64,000 bases of DNA from Thiobacillus sp. (GTDB lineage Bacteria; Pseudomonadota; Gammaproteobacteria; Burkholderiales; Thiobacillaceae), in the NCBI GenBank assembly GCA_021166845.1, contig JAJPEP010000013.1, positions 18,051 through 82,050 of the forward strand. Direction: 5' to 3'. Positions 26,205 to 35,201 of the stretch are shown in pieces. The notes under the pieces are model-generated. The model made no database searches. It saw only the letters and a list, made by a program, of their open reading frames with translations, and was not told where the DNA came from. Numbering within the stretch: the first letter of the stretch is position 1; every line of letters begins with the position of its first letter. The position numbers and the translations under genes were made by a program.

Positions 26205-27239
26205 TTAGTGTGTGCTGTCTTGGTTGTCTGCCGGCGCAGCTTCGTCCGCCGCCGCGTCGCGCTCGCTCACGGTGTAGAGAATCTTGCGCACGATGGGCAG
26301 GATGCGGTTGACCGAGCGCTCCATCTGCTCGACCCGATGGGTCAACAGCGCGGTATCTTCGTTGTGCGGCATGCCGCCGTTGGGCGCGCTGCCGTTGATG
26401 CCGGTGGCGCCGTGAAAATCCTGGTGCGCGACCTCGTTCTTCAGGTCGGCGATGACCTCGTTGACCTCGGCCTCGTCGAAATGGGTCTTCTCTTCAAGAA
26501 AGCCGAACAGCAGCAGACGGTCGCAGGTGGTGTTGATGCGGCGCGGGATGCCACCGGTAAAACGGTGCAACGCGGCAAAAGCTTTCGCATCGAAGCCGGG
26601 GTTGCCCTGCCAGCCGACGGTGCGCAGGCGATGCTCGATGTAGCCGCGCGTCTCGTCCGCATCGATCGGCCCCAGGTGATACGAGGCCACCACGCGCTGG
26701 CGCAGTTGCTGCATGTCGGGGCTTTGCAGGATGCCGCGGAACTCGGGCTGGCCCAGCAGAAAGGTCTGGATCAGCGAGCGCTCGTTGTTCTGGTAGTTGG
26801 ACAGCATGCGCAGTTCCTCGACCGCGCGCGGGGTGAGGTTCTGCGCTTCGTCGACCACCAGCAGCGCACGCTTGCCCTGGCGGGTGGCCGCGATCAGAAA
26901 GTCTTCCAGGTTCTTCAGCAGCGCCGACTTGGTCAGGCCCTCGTGCTCCAGCCCGAACGAGGCCGCGACGCTGCGCAGCGTGTCTTCGGCATCCAGCTGC
27001 GTCGACACCAGCTGCGCGGCGATCAGGTTGTGGGCTTCGAGCTGGCGAAACAGATTGCGCACCAGCGTGGTCTTGCCGGCGCCGACCTCGCCGGTGATGA
27101 CGATGAAGCCCTCACCGAGCGACAGGCCGTAATCGAGATACGCCATCGCCCGCTTGTGCCCCTTGGAGCCATAGAAAAAACGCGGGTCGGGGTTGAGCTG
27201 AAAGGGTTTGGCACTGAAGCGGTAGTAATCTTCGTACAT
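26205..27239 (-). CDS. XrtA-associated ExeA-like ATPase
   Basis: A 344-residue AAA ATPase. It starts MYEDYYRFSAKPFQLNPDPR, the standard opening of ExeA/GspA-type ATPases. Walker A GEVGAGKTT is at residues 50-58 and Walker B ALLVVDEAQNL near 125-135. The C-terminal ~70 residues are Asp/Ala-rich. Members in exosortase A loci are thought to support assembly of the export machinery. I chose the ATG at 27239; one at 27266 would add nine non-family residues. The 81-bp gap upstream, after the beta-barrel gene, holds nothing obvious. Confidence 0.88.
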   Translation of the reverse strand: MYEDYYRFSAKPFQLNPDPRFFYGSKGHKRAMAYLDYGLSLGEGFIVITGEVGAGKTTLVRNLFRQLEAHNLIAAQLVSTQLDAEDTLRSVAASFGLEHEGLTKSALLKNLEDFLIAATRQGKRALLVVDEAQNLTPRAVEELRMLSNYQNNERSLIQTFLLGQPEFRGILQSPDMQQLRQRVVASYHLGPIDADETRGYIEHRLRTVGWQGNPGFDAKAFAALHRFTGGIPRRINTTCDRLLLFGFLEEKTHFDEAEVNEVIADLKNEVAHQDFHGATGINGSAPNGGMPHNEDTALLTHRVEQMERSVNRILPIVRKILYTVSERDAAADEAAPADNQDSTH

Positions 27240-27320
27240 GAACGGTCCGTTTTCTGAGAGTGGCACAGCCCGTGTGCACGCAGGATGCGAAGCAACGGCT
27301 GTGCCATGCCGGAAGACTGG

Positions 27321-28841
27321 TCAGAAGCGCATGTTGACCGAGGCCGTGAGGCGGTTTTCTTCGTAGTCGGCATCCGCCACGTTCGAATCCCGCTGGATGT
27401 GGCGGAAGGCCAATGCGCCGCTCAAATCGGCGGCGAATTGATGGTTGATGCCAAGCGAAAGGGTGAGCAGGTCGTCCTCCCGATCGGCGGCGCCGGAGAG
27501 GGTGGCAGGCACTTCGTTGCGGGTCAGGCCGACGCTGCCGATAACGTTGGTCTTGGGAGCGTAGCGGTAATTCACCGCGCCGGTGACGCCGCGGCTGCGA
27601 TCCTCGCTGTCGAGCAGCTGGTAGTCGCGGCGGCTGTCGAATGCACTCAGCGAATAGTTGAGCTTGCCTTTCCCCCAACTCACCCCTGCGCGCAGGGTTT
27701 TTGAGACGAAGACGCCGTTGCGCAAATCGAACAGCAGGCCGGGCCTTGCATTGAAGCTCACGCAGTTCGTAGGGGCAGGCGGAAAGCTGAATGGCCAATC
27801 CTCGAAGATTTGAATCTCTCCATCCACAAGACACTGATAGTCATGCATCGTGCCGGTCGTTCCCAGAAACTGGCTGATGTCGCTGACATCTTCGACATAA
27901 CTCAGATTCCAGTTCGAGGCGCGGGTGCGGTGACGTGCCGTCGCGCTGTAGGTATTGCCGAAGAAGCGCTCGCCGACCGAGGCTTCGAGGCTGGTGCGGC
28001 GCGTGGGCGCCCAGCCGGCGCCCACGCTCCAGGAAGATCCATCGGTTTCGGTGGCGCTCAGGAAATCGTTCCATTCCTGCCCGACGCTGCCGAATACGCG
28101 AAACTTGCGGCTCAGGACATAACCCGCCGAGGCCGTCACGCGCTCGAAGGTCGAATCGCCGACATTCTCGTCGCGGTTGTCGACCTCACGGATCGAGTAG
28201 CTCAGCCCCCAGCTCAGGTCGGTGAAGCGGGTGCCGCTGTTGAGCGAGGCATTGAACGCATTGCTGGTCGCGTCGGACGCGACATCGTTTTCGAAAATGG
28301 CGCCGGAATTGGTGTAGCGCGCCTGCGCATTGGCGAAGGCGCCGATGCGCTGCTGGATGTAGGGACTGATGGTATAGGTGCCGACAGTGGCGCGGTTACG
28401 GTCGTTGATCTCGGCGTCGGCCGGCGAACCCAGCAGCGAAATCAGTTCCTGCGAGATGCGGGCGCTGCCGTCGATGAACAGGAAGTCATCGATCAACTCG
28501 GCTTTGCCCATGGCGTTGAGGTTGTGATGGAGGTCGGTGCGATCGTCCTCGCCGGAGCGTGCCACCCCTGTCAGGCCATATTGCAGGGTGGCCTGCACCC
28601 GCCGCGACCCCAGGGAGCGCAGCGTAAAACTCGGGGTCACGCTGAGGATCAGCGCATTTTCCGGGTCCGTCGCGCTTTGATTGACATTGTCGGTAAAGCT
28701 GGCCGACGCGCTGACGCTGCGCTCAAGGCGCCAGTCGAGGGCGTGCGCGGGCATTGCAAAAGCCATCGCCATGAAAATACAGCCCGCGCCTGCCGGGAAA
28801 GCCGGGCTGCGCGGGCAGGGCTTATTTGCCGTAACTGCCAT
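27321..28841 (-). CDS. PEP-CTERM-system outer-membrane beta-barrel protein
   Basis: A 506-residue secreted protein with an N-terminal signal region ending in FAMPAHA (about residue 33). Many alternating amphipathic strands follow and the last residues are LTASVNMRF, with the terminal Phe typical of Bam substrates. Segments such as GLSYSIREVDN and FGSVGQEWNDF fit the TIGR03016-like family found in XrtA loci. It probably forms the outer-membrane export channel or an associated pore. The start overlaps the tyrosine-kinase gene by 20 bp; ATG 28841 was chosen, but GTG/ATG alternatives nearby cannot be excluded. Confidence 0.82.
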   Translation of the reverse strand: MAVTANKPCPRSPAFPAGAGCIFMAMAFAMPAHALDWRLERSVSASASFTDNVNQSATDPENALILSVTPSFTLRSLGSRRVQATLQYGLTGVARSGEDDRTDLHHNLNAMGKAELIDDFLFIDGSARISQELISLLGSPADAEINDRNRATVGTYTISPYIQQRIGAFANAQARYTNSGAIFENDVASDATSNAFNASLNSGTRFTDLSWGLSYSIREVDNRDENVGDSTFERVTASAGYVLSRKFRVFGSVGQEWNDFLSATETDGSSWSVGAGWAPTRRTSLEASVGERFFGNTYSATARHRTRASNWNLSYVEDVSDISQFLGTTGTMHDYQCLVDGEIQIFEDWPFSFPPAPTNCVSFNARPGLLFDLRNGVFVSKTLRAGVSWGKGKLNYSLSAFDSRRDYQLLDSEDRSRGVTGAVNYRYAPKTNVIGSVGLTRNEVPATLSGAADREDDLLTLSLGINHQFAADLSGALAFRHIQRDSNVADADYEENRLTASVNMRF

Positions 28842-29766
28842 AGTAGCCATAGTAATAATCTGCGCCCGGGGTCGGTGTGGTCTTGTTCAGCAACATGCCC
28901 ACCACTTCGCATGACTGGATGTGGCTCAAGGCTTCGCGAACGGCCTCCTGCGAGGTCCGCTCGGCTTCCACCACCATGACGATCTGTCCCATGTGGGTGG
29001 CCAGCACGCTCGACTCGCTGGTCGCCAGCAGCGGTGGCGAATCGAAAAGAATGATGCGGTCCGGGTAGCGGTTGCCGATATCCTCGATCAGGCGGGTCAT
29101 GGCGGCGCTCGCCAGCAGTTCGGTCGCGCGCTTATAGGTGCGGCCGGCGGGCAGCACGGTCAGCTTGGAGATGTCGGTGCGGATCAGCACGTCGGACAGC
29201 TTCAGGTCCTTGTCCTGCAGCACGTCGAGCAAGCCCTTGTCGGCGTGAATGCCGAGATACTCGGGAATGCGCGGCTTGGCGACGTCGGCGTCGATCAGCA
29301 GCACGGTACGATCCATTTCCATCGCCATCGAAATGGCCAGGTTGATGGCGCAGAAGCTCTTGCCCTCCCCCGGCAGCGAACTGGTGATCATGATGAGGTT
29401 GCCGTTCTTGACCCGCGCGGCGCCCTGGCCGAAGGCGTTGGCGATGAGCGGACGCTTGATGATGCGGAACTCTTCGGCGATCTGGCTTTTCTCGGCGTCC
29501 GGCGACACCACGCCCATGCGGTGCAGGCGCGCAAGGTTGATCGACTGCACCTGGCTGTTGCCTTCCAGCACCGCGTCGGCATCCGACGCATTGAACATCG
29601 GCTCGACCGGGGTGGCGACAAAAGGGGCGGCGTGGCCGCTGCGCTGCTTGTTGAGCGCATTCTCGATCAGACTGGCGTCGCGGCCGGAATCGCCGTTGCC
29701 GCCATCGGACGCCGGACGGGATACGCCCGCGCCAATCTTGCCGGCTGCTTGTTCAATAATGCTCAT
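28822..29766 (-). CDS. XrtA-associated tyrosine autokinase (CpsD/CapB-type)
   Basis: A 314-residue bacterial tyrosine kinase. Walker A ITSSLPGEGKSFCAINLA is at residues 127-144, VLLIDADVAKPRIP is the Walker A' region, and IILFDSPPLL the Walker B. The C terminus is a Tyr/Gly cluster (YYYGYYGSYGK), the autophosphorylation tail. It works with the chain-length protein to control polymer length and export at the inner membrane. A good Shine-Dalgarno (AGGAG) precedes the ATG. It lies 8 bp behind the chain-length gene. Confidence 0.92.
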   Translation of the reverse strand: MSIIEQAAGKIGAGVSRPASDGGNGDSGRDASLIENALNKQRSGHAAPFVATPVEPMFNASDADAVLEGNSQVQSINLARLHRMGVVSPDAEKSQIAEEFRIIKRPLIANAFGQGAARVKNGNLIMITSSLPGEGKSFCAINLAISMAMEMDRTVLLIDADVAKPRIPEYLGIHADKGLLDVLQDKDLKLSDVLIRTDISKLTVLPAGRTYKRATELLASAAMTRLIEDIGNRYPDRIILFDSPPLLATSESSVLATHMGQIVMVVEAERTSQEAVREALSHIQSCEVVGMLLNKTTPTPGADYYYGYYGSYGK

Positions 29767-29774
29767 GGTTTCTC

Positions 29775-31307
29775 CTAGCCTGCGCGCGACACAAGCAGCT
29801 GCAGGATCATCACGGCGCCATACGCGCCGATCAGGCTGCCCAATGCGGCCAGATAGGCCAGCAAGCCCTTGCGCTTGCGGCGGCGGGACTCGTCGGTTTC
29901 CACCCGCGATACTGCGCCGAGCAGCGGCAACCCGGTCAGCTCGCGCAGGGCGCGGCGGTCGGTCACGGTGCGGCGAAGCTGGCTCAGCAGGAAGGCCACC
30001 GCGATACCGGCGCCGAGTCCGCCCAGCGTCACCAGCGACAGCAGCAGCGGACGATCCGGCCCCGCCGGCTGACTCGGCACGAAGGGCGGGTCGATCACGC
30101 GGAAGTCGACGGTGTCGGTCTTGCTTTCGACCTCGCCCGACATGGTGACCGATTCGCGGCGCTTCAGCAGCGCATCGTAGTTTTGCCGGTAGACGTCGTA
30201 GTCACGCATCAGCTGGGTGTAATCCTGCTCCACCTGCGGAATCATGTTGGACGCATTGCGCAACTCGCTATAGCGGCGCTGGTATTCGGCCACCCGGGCG
30301 CTCAGCGAAGACACCGTGGCATCCGCCTCGGCGATGGCGATGGTCAGCTGCTGATAGACCGGATTCTGGATTCGTGCCCCGGCCGGATCGGCCTTGCGCC
30401 CGGCCAGATCGATTTTCTTCTGTTCTTCCAGCCTTTCAATCAGGCGCCTGGTCGACTGGATATCGGGATGCAGGTCGGTATATTTCATGCGCAACTGATC
30501 CATCTGCTTTTCCAGCGCCTGAATGCGGCCGTCGATCTCGCTGTTACTCGATGCCATCGCCGCGGCGGTGAGCTCGGGCTCTTCGTCTTCCAGCTGGCGC
30601 TTGAGCTGGTTGCGGCGGTTGACGGCTTCCTGCTGGTCCAACTGCGCCTGGCGCAGCAGCGCCGAAGTTTCGGCCAGCTTGGCGTAGTAGCCGCCGCCCT
30701 GCCCCGGCATCATGCCGATGTGCGTCCGCTTGAATTCCGTGAGCGCGGTTTCGGCGTCGGTGAGCTTCTGCTGGTATTGCTGCAGCTGGTCCTCGATGAA
30801 GCGCTGCGAGCTGGAAATGTCCTGGCGGGTCTTGCCGAGGCTGGTTTCCACAAAAATGGTCAGCAGCGACTGCACGACCTTCTTGGCCAGATCGCCATCG
30901 GGATCCTGATAGCTGATGGTGTAGAGGTTTTCGCGGCCGGCGTCGGCGATGGCAATCCTGCTCGCCAGTCCGTTCAGCAATGCCTCGGTCTGCTCGGGTG
31001 TTTTGGCCCTCACGTCGAGGTCGGTCATGCGCGCGACCTTTTCCAGGGTCGGCCGGCTGACCAGCTGGCGCGTCATCATCTTGATCTGCTGCTGCACATT
31101 GGGCTCAGCCGCCAGTCCCGCCAGCAGCGGCTTCAACAAGGTTTGGGTATCCACATAGACGCGCGCCGACGCCTCATAACGGTCGGGGATCGTCATCACC
31201 CAGGTCCAGCCGACGATGCACACCAGCCAGGCCACCACTACGCCCCACCAGCGGCGCCGCCAGGTAGCCTTGGCATAACCCAGTATTTGTTGAAGTATTT
31301 GATCCAT
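29775..31307 (-). CDS. Polysaccharide chain-length determinant, XrtA-associated (Wzc/EpsF-type)
   Basis: A 510-residue inner-membrane protein. A first membrane helix lies near residues 20-38, followed by the Wzz signature RYEASARVYVDTQTLLKPLL. Long periplasmic coiled-coil segments lie around 170-330. A second helix, LLLSLVTLGGLGAGIAVAFL, is near 425-445, and a terminal hydrophobic segment near 490. It oligomerises to set polymer length and bridges to the outer-membrane export protein. The separate tyrosine kinase follows 8 bp later, the two-polypeptide arrangement. Confidence 0.92.
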   Translation of the reverse strand: MDQILQQILGYAKATWRRRWWGVVVAWLVCIVGWTWVMTIPDRYEASARVYVDTQTLLKPLLAGLAAEPNVQQQIKMMTRQLVSRPTLEKVARMTDLDVRAKTPEQTEALLNGLASRIAIADAGRENLYTISYQDPDGDLAKKVVQSLLTIFVETSLGKTRQDISSSQRFIEDQLQQYQQKLTDAETALTEFKRTHIGMMPGQGGGYYAKLAETSALLRQAQLDQQEAVNRRNQLKRQLEDEEPELTAAAMASSNSEIDGRIQALEKQMDQLRMKYTDLHPDIQSTRRLIERLEEQKKIDLAGRKADPAGARIQNPVYQQLTIAIAEADATVSSLSARVAEYQRRYSELRNASNMIPQVEQDYTQLMRDYDVYRQNYDALLKRRESVTMSGEVESKTDTVDFRVIDPPFVPSQPAGPDRPLLLSLVTLGGLGAGIAVAFLLSQLRRTVTDRRALRELTGLPLLGAVSRVETDESRRRKRKGLLAYLAALGSLIGAYGAVMILQLLVSRAG

Positions 31308-31353
31308 AACGGCGTTCCATCAAGAAGCGCCGCAAAATGCGGCGCAGAAAACC

Positions 31354-31977
31354 TTAGAACAAACTTTCAGGCACCACCAGCACATCGCCCGGGCGCATGT
31401 CGACGTTGGCTGAAATGTCGCCGCCTCGCAGCAGGTCTTCCAGACGCACGCCGAGACGTTCCTGCTTGCCGTTTTCGGTACGCAGGATGTATGCCTTGTT
31501 GCCCGCGGCAAAATCGGTGAGGCCGCCGACCGCGATCATCAGGTCGATCAGGCTCATTTTTTCACGATAGTTGAGCGCCTGCGGCTTGGCCGCCTCGCCG
31601 ACCACGCGGAGCTGCTGGTCGAACGGACCGACGCCGCCGCCGACGATGACGGTGACGATGGGTTCCTGGATGTATTTGGCCAGCGCTTTTTCAATGTCGC
31701 GTGCCAGCTGGGTGGGGGTCTTGCCGGAGGCCTGCAGGTCCTCGATCAGGTTCATGGTCATCTTGCCGTCGGGGCGCACCGGGAAGCTGCCGGACACCTC
31801 GGGATTGCGCCAGACAAACACATTGACCGAGTCGCCCGGGCCGACCAGGTAATTCCAGTCGAACTGCCCGGTGCGTTCGGGCGCAGGCGGATAGGTCGGC
31901 GTGCCGGCGCAGCCCGCCATGGCAGCAACGGCCAGCACCACGCCGGCGCGTGCGATATGCTTGTTGATCGAAAACAT
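31354..31977 (-). CDS. Outer-membrane polysaccharide export lipoprotein (Wza/EpsE-type), XrtA-associated
   Basis: A 207-residue protein with a lipoprotein signal (lipobox AMAGC near residues 18-22). A Poly_export domain follows (LVGPGDSVNVFVWRNPEVSG, PVRPDGKMTMNLIEDLQASG) and a SLBB domain in the C-terminal half. It forms the outer-membrane/periplasmic export pore. The ATG at 31977 was chosen because GGGAG lies 7 bases upstream; a GTG at 31983 is in frame but poorly placed. It is the first gene of the main operon, about 62 bases downstream of a sigma-54-type promoter. Confidence 0.92.
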   Translation of the reverse strand: MFSINKHIARAGVVLAVAAMAGCAGTPTYPPAPERTGQFDWNYLVGPGDSVNVFVWRNPEVSGSFPVRPDGKMTMNLIEDLQASGKTPTQLARDIEKALAKYIQEPIVTVIVGGGVGPFDQQLRVVGEAAKPQALNYREKMSLIDLMIAVGGLTDFAAGNKAYILRTENGKQERLGVRLEDLLRGGDISANVDMRPGDVLVVPESLF

Positions 31978-32055
31978 GTCCACACTCCCTTTTAATATGC
32001 AGTTAATCCGCTGGCATTATGCCTGAGCGAGTTACACCCATCGCCTGGGACTATA

Positions 32056-32071
32056 AGCAAGCCCCAAGCCA
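32056..32071 (-). promoter_or_regulatory. Sigma-54 (RpoN) promoter motif
   Basis: The minus strand reads TGGCTTGGGGCTTGCT. TGGC and TTGC are separated by 7 bases, the exact -24/-12 spacing of RpoN promoters. The start of transcription would fall near 32046, leaving about 70 bases before the ATG of the export lipoprotein gene. XrtA systems are known to be controlled by the PrsK/PrsR pair, PrsR being a sigma-54-dependent activator, which supports the call. The rest of the 207-bp gap (31978-32184) shows no gene. Confidence 0.7.
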
Positions 32072-32184
32072 GACTATAGACGTTCCGGCCGGCTTGTTAA
32101 GCAAGGGCCGCACGCCGGCCAGGGCGTCGGCAACCCGACACGGGTGTCGTACGCCCGCCGCCTGTCGCGGTATCATGCCGCCCC

Positions 32185-32553
32185 ATGAGCCCTCACGAAA
32201 TCGACAACCTCGACACCCTGCGTCTGCGCATCCGCGAATTCGCCCGGGCACGCGCATGGGAAAGCTACCATACGCCCAAGAACCTGGTCATGGCGCTCTC
32301 CGTTGAAGCGGCGGAACTGCTGGAACCCTTCCAGTGGCTGACCCCGGAGCAAAGCCAGCACCTGAGCGCCGAGCAGTACGAGGCAGTGCGCCAGGAAATC
32401 GCCGACGTGCTGATCTACCTGACCCGGCTGGCCGATCTGCTGGGCATCGACCTGCTCGATGCCGCCGCCGACAAGCTGGCGCTCAATGCGCGAAAATACC
32501 CGGTCGAAAAATCGCACGGCAATGCCCTCAAATATTCGGAATTCGAGAAATGA
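32185..32553 (+). CDS. MazG-like nucleotide pyrophosphohydrolase
   Basis: A 122-residue all-alpha NTP-PPase of the RS21-C6/MazG-like group. Metal-binding acidic residues are in EAAELLEPF (Glu41, Glu44) and EIADVLIYLTRLAD (Glu71, Asp74). It would hydrolyse (d)NTPs to NMP and pyrophosphate, cleaning the nucleotide pool. The gene is divergent from the polysaccharide operon, and its stop overlaps the next start (ATGA). Confidence 0.88.
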   Translation: MSPHEIDNLDTLRLRIREFARARAWESYHTPKNLVMALSVEAAELLEPFQWLTPEQSQHLSAEQYEAVRQEIADVLIYLTRLADLLGIDLLDAAADKLALNARKYPVEKSHGNALKYSEFEK

Positions 32554-32867
32554 CTGACCTGTATTACAAGCACCACGTCTTTTTCTGCACCAACCTGCGC
32601 GAGGACGGCGCCAAATGCTGCGGCGCCTCGGGCGGCCAGCACATGCGCGACTACCTGAAGAAGAAGGTCAAGCAGGCCGACCTCAACGGCGAAGGCAAAT
32701 GCCGCATCAACAGCGCCGGCTGCCTCGACCGCTGCGACGAGGGCCCGCTGCTGGTGGTGTATCCGGAAGGTGTCTGGTACACCTACGTGGACGAGACCGA
32801 CATCGACGAAATCTTCGAGGTCCACCTCAAAGAGGGGCGTATCGTCGAGCGTCTGCAACTGAAGTGA
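32550..32867 (+). CDS. Thioredoxin-fold [2Fe-2S] ferredoxin
   Basis: A 105-residue protein with Cys13, Cys23/24, Cys51, Cys58 and Cys62. The pattern CTNLREDGAKC ... CLDRC is that of the thioredoxin-like 2Fe-2S ferredoxins. It is an electron carrier of unknown partner. The ATG at 32550 overlaps the MazG-like stop (ATGA), and its own stop overlaps the GTG start of the hydrolase (GTGA). Confidence 0.88.
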   Translation: MTDLYYKHHVFFCTNLREDGAKCCGASGGQHMRDYLKKKVKQADLNGEGKCRINSAGCLDRCDEGPLLVVYPEGVWYTYVDETDIDEIFEVHLKEGRIVERLQLK

Positions 32868-33493
32868 AACGGACGGGCGAAGCGGCCAAAATAAAACGCT
32901 ATAAGCTGCGCATTCCGGTTTCAGTCGGCAAGCTGGAAACCGTGATCGACGACCCCGAGACCGATCGCCGCGGCCTGCTGCTGGTGGCCCATCCGCATCC
33001 GCTGCACGGCGGCAGCCTCGACAACAAGGTCGTCACCACCCTGGCCCGCGCAGCCAACGAGGCCGGCTGGGTCAGCGTGCGGCCGAACTTTCGCGGCGTC
33101 GGCATGAGCGACGGCGAATTCGACGCCGGGATGGGCGAAACCGACGACCTGCTGGCGGTCGCCCGCTTCGTCGAAGCGAGCTATCCCGGCCTGCCGTGGG
33201 CGCTGGCCGGATTCTCGTTCGGCGCCTTCGTGCAGCACCGGCTGCGCCAGGAACTGCACGCCAAGCGCCTGATCCTGGTCGCCCCGGCGGTCACCATGTA
33301 CGAGTTCGACCCGGTGCCGGCGGACACCGTGGTGATCTATGGCGACGCCGACGAACTCATCCCGCCCGCCGCGATCCGCCTGTGGGCCGAGCAGCAAAAA
33401 TTGACCGTAAAATCGATCCCCGATGCCGGCCATTTTTTCCACGGCAAGCTGAAGGAACTGAAGCAGGCGTTTCTGGAGGCATGCCCGTGCTGA
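32864..33493 (+). CDS. Alpha/beta hydrolase (COG2945-type)
   Basis: A 209-residue alpha/beta hydrolase. [14 protein letters not shown] (43-56) forms the oxyanion region, Ser118 in GFSFG is the nucleophile, GDADELIP holds the acid and DAGHFFHG the catalytic His. Substrate is unknown. It starts with a GTG overlapping the ferredoxin stop and overlaps the ABC ATPase gene by 13 bp. Confidence 0.85.
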   Translation: MKRTGEAAKIKRYKLRIPVSVGKLETVIDDPETDRRGLLLVAHPHPLHGGSLDNKVVTTLARAANEAGWVSVRPNFRGVGMSDGEFDAGMGETDDLLAVARFVEASYPGLPWALAGFSFGAFVQHRLRQELHAKRLILVAPAVTMYEFDPVPADTVVIYGDADELIPPAAIRLWAEQQKLTVKSIPDAGHFFHGKLKELKQAFLEACPC

Positions 33494-34392
33494 AGGTACG
33501 CGGCCTGACGAAAAGATACGGCGACACCGAGGTGGTGCGCGGCCTCGACCTGAGCGTGCGGCGCGGCGAATGCTTCGGCCTTTTGGGCCCCAACGGCGCC
33601 GGCAAGACCACCACGCTGAGGCTGCTGCTGGGGCTGATCGAGCCCGACGCCGGCAGCATCGAACTGGCCGGCATCGCGGTGCCGCGGCATGCGCGCGAGG
33701 CGCGCATGAAGGTCGGCGTGGTGCCGCAGATGGACAACCTAGACCCGGACTTTTCGGTGCGCGAAAACCTGCTCGCCTACGGCCGCTATTTCGGCATGGA
33801 CAAGGCCGCCATTGCCGCGCGATTGCCCGAACTGCTGGAATTCGCCGGGCTCGCCAGCAAGGCCGACGCGCAGATCGCCCAGCTGTCGGGCGGCATGAAG
33901 CGACGGCTGACGCTGGCGCGCGCGCTGGTGCACGACCCCGACATCCTGTTTCTCGACGAGCCCACCACCGGCCTCGACCCGCAGGCGCGCCACCTCATCT
34001 GGCAGGGCCTGCGGCGGCTGATCGCGGACGGCAAGACCATCGTGCTGACCACGCATTTCATGGAGGAAGCCGAACGCCTCACCGACCGGCTGGCCATCCT
34101 CGACCATGGCTGCCTGGTGGCCGAAGGCGCGCCGCGCGCGCTGATCGAATCGCACATCGAGCCGGCCGTGGTCGAGGTCTACGGCGAGGGGCTGGACGCC
34201 TGGAGGCGCGATCACGCCGGCGGGGTCTGCCAGCGCTTTGAGACCGTCGGCGAAACCCTGTTCTGCTACACCTGTAATGCCGAGCAGGTGATCGACGCGC
34301 TGAAGCGGGCGCCCGCGCTGCGCTACCTGCACCGACCGTCCAACCTGGAGGACGTGTTCCTCAAGCTCACCGGGCGGGATCTGCGGGATTAG
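33481..34392 (+). CDS. ABC transporter ATP-binding protein, NodI-like
   Basis: A 303-residue ATPase. Walker [10 protein letters not shown] is at 36-44, the ABC signature LSGGMKRR near 136, and Walker [13 protein letters not shown] near 156-167. It pairs with the NodJ-like permease that starts right after its stop. Together they resemble the NodIJ/DrrAB family of exporters; in rhizobia NodIJ exports lipo-oligosaccharides, but close relatives are widespread with unknown cargo. It overlaps the hydrolase gene. Confidence 0.88.
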   Translation: MPVLKVRGLTKRYGDTEVVRGLDLSVRRGECFGLLGPNGAGKTTTLRLLLGLIEPDAGSIELAGIAVPRHAREARMKVGVVPQMDNLDPDFSVRENLLAYGRYFGMDKAAIAARLPELLEFAGLASKADAQIAQLSGGMKRRLTLARALVHDPDILFLDEPTTGLDPQARHLIWQGLRRLIADGKTIVLTTHFMEEAERLTDRLAILDHGCLVAEGAPRALIESHIEPAVVEVYGEGLDAWRRDHAGGVCQRFETVGETLFCYTCNAEQVIDALKRAPALRYLHRPSNLEDVFLKLTGRDLRD

Positions 34393-35187
34393 ATGATGAA
34401 AATGCGTTCCAACCTGCGACTCCCTCGCCTGTCCTGGCGCTTCATCCCGGTGTGGCAGCGCAACTACCTGGTGTGGAGGAAGCTCGCCATTCCGTCCATC
34501 CTCGGCAACCTGGCCGACCCGATGCTCTACATGCTGGGCCTCGGCTACGGCCTCGGCAGCCTCTTGCCCGATGTCGGCGGCATGCCCTACCTCACCTTCC
34601 TCGCCGCCGGCACGGTCGCCTACAGCACGATGAATGCCGCCACCTTCGAGGTGCTGTATTCGAGCTTCTCGCGCATGCACGTACAGCGCACCTGGGACGC
34701 CATCCTCAACGCGCCGATGACGCTCGACGACGTCATGCTGGGCGAACTCACCTGGGCGGTGGCGAAAAGCCTGCTCTCCGGGGTGGCGATTCTGGCGGTG
34801 ATCTGGGGGCTGGGCCTCTACGGCAACTTCTGGATGACGCTGTGGATCGTCCCGGTGGTGGCGCTGGTCGGCTTCTGCTTCGGCGGCCTGGGGCTGGTGA
34901 TGAACGCGGTGTCGCCCAGCTACGACTTTTTCCTCTACTACTTCACCCTGGTGATCACGCCGATGGTACTTCTGTGCGGCGTGTTCTTCCCGGTGTCGCA
35001 ACTGCCTCTGCCGGTGCAGGCGGTGTCGGCCTGGCTGCCGCTCACCCACGCCATCGACCTGGCGCGCCCGCTGGTCGTCGGCAACATGCCCGGCAACATC
35101 GCGCTGCACGTCGTGGCGCTGCTGATTTACGGCAGCCTGGGCTATGTCATCGCGCTGGCGCTGACGCGGAAACGGCTGCTGAAATGA
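34393..35187 (+). CDS. ABC-2-type permease, NodJ-like
   Basis: A 264-residue inner-membrane permease with six hydrophobic segments and the NodJ signature LGLGYGLGSLLPDVGG. The ATG at 34393 directly follows the ATPase stop; a second Met follows at once. It would form a dimeric channel with the ATPase. It converges on lipA with a 14-bp gap and no clear terminator between them. Confidence 0.88.
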   Translation: MMKMRSNLRLPRLSWRFIPVWQRNYLVWRKLAIPSILGNLADPMLYMLGLGYGLGSLLPDVGGMPYLTFLAAGTVAYSTMNAATFEVLYSSFSRMHVQRTWDAILNAPMTLDDVMLGELTWAVAKSLLSGVAILAVIWGLGLYGNFWMTLWIVPVVALVGFCFGGLGLVMNAVSPSYDFFLYYFTLVITPMVLLCGVFFPVSQLPLPVQAVSAWLPLTHAIDLARPLVVGNMPGNIALHVVALLIYGSLGYVIALALTRKRLLK

Positions 35188-35201
35188 TCAGCCCGGAATA
35201 A

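Noticed and set aside
28781..28822. GC-rich hairpin at the tyrosine kinase/beta-barrel gene junction as terminator or attenuator
   Set aside because: The stem is interrupted, lies in coding sequence and has no T run on the minus strand.
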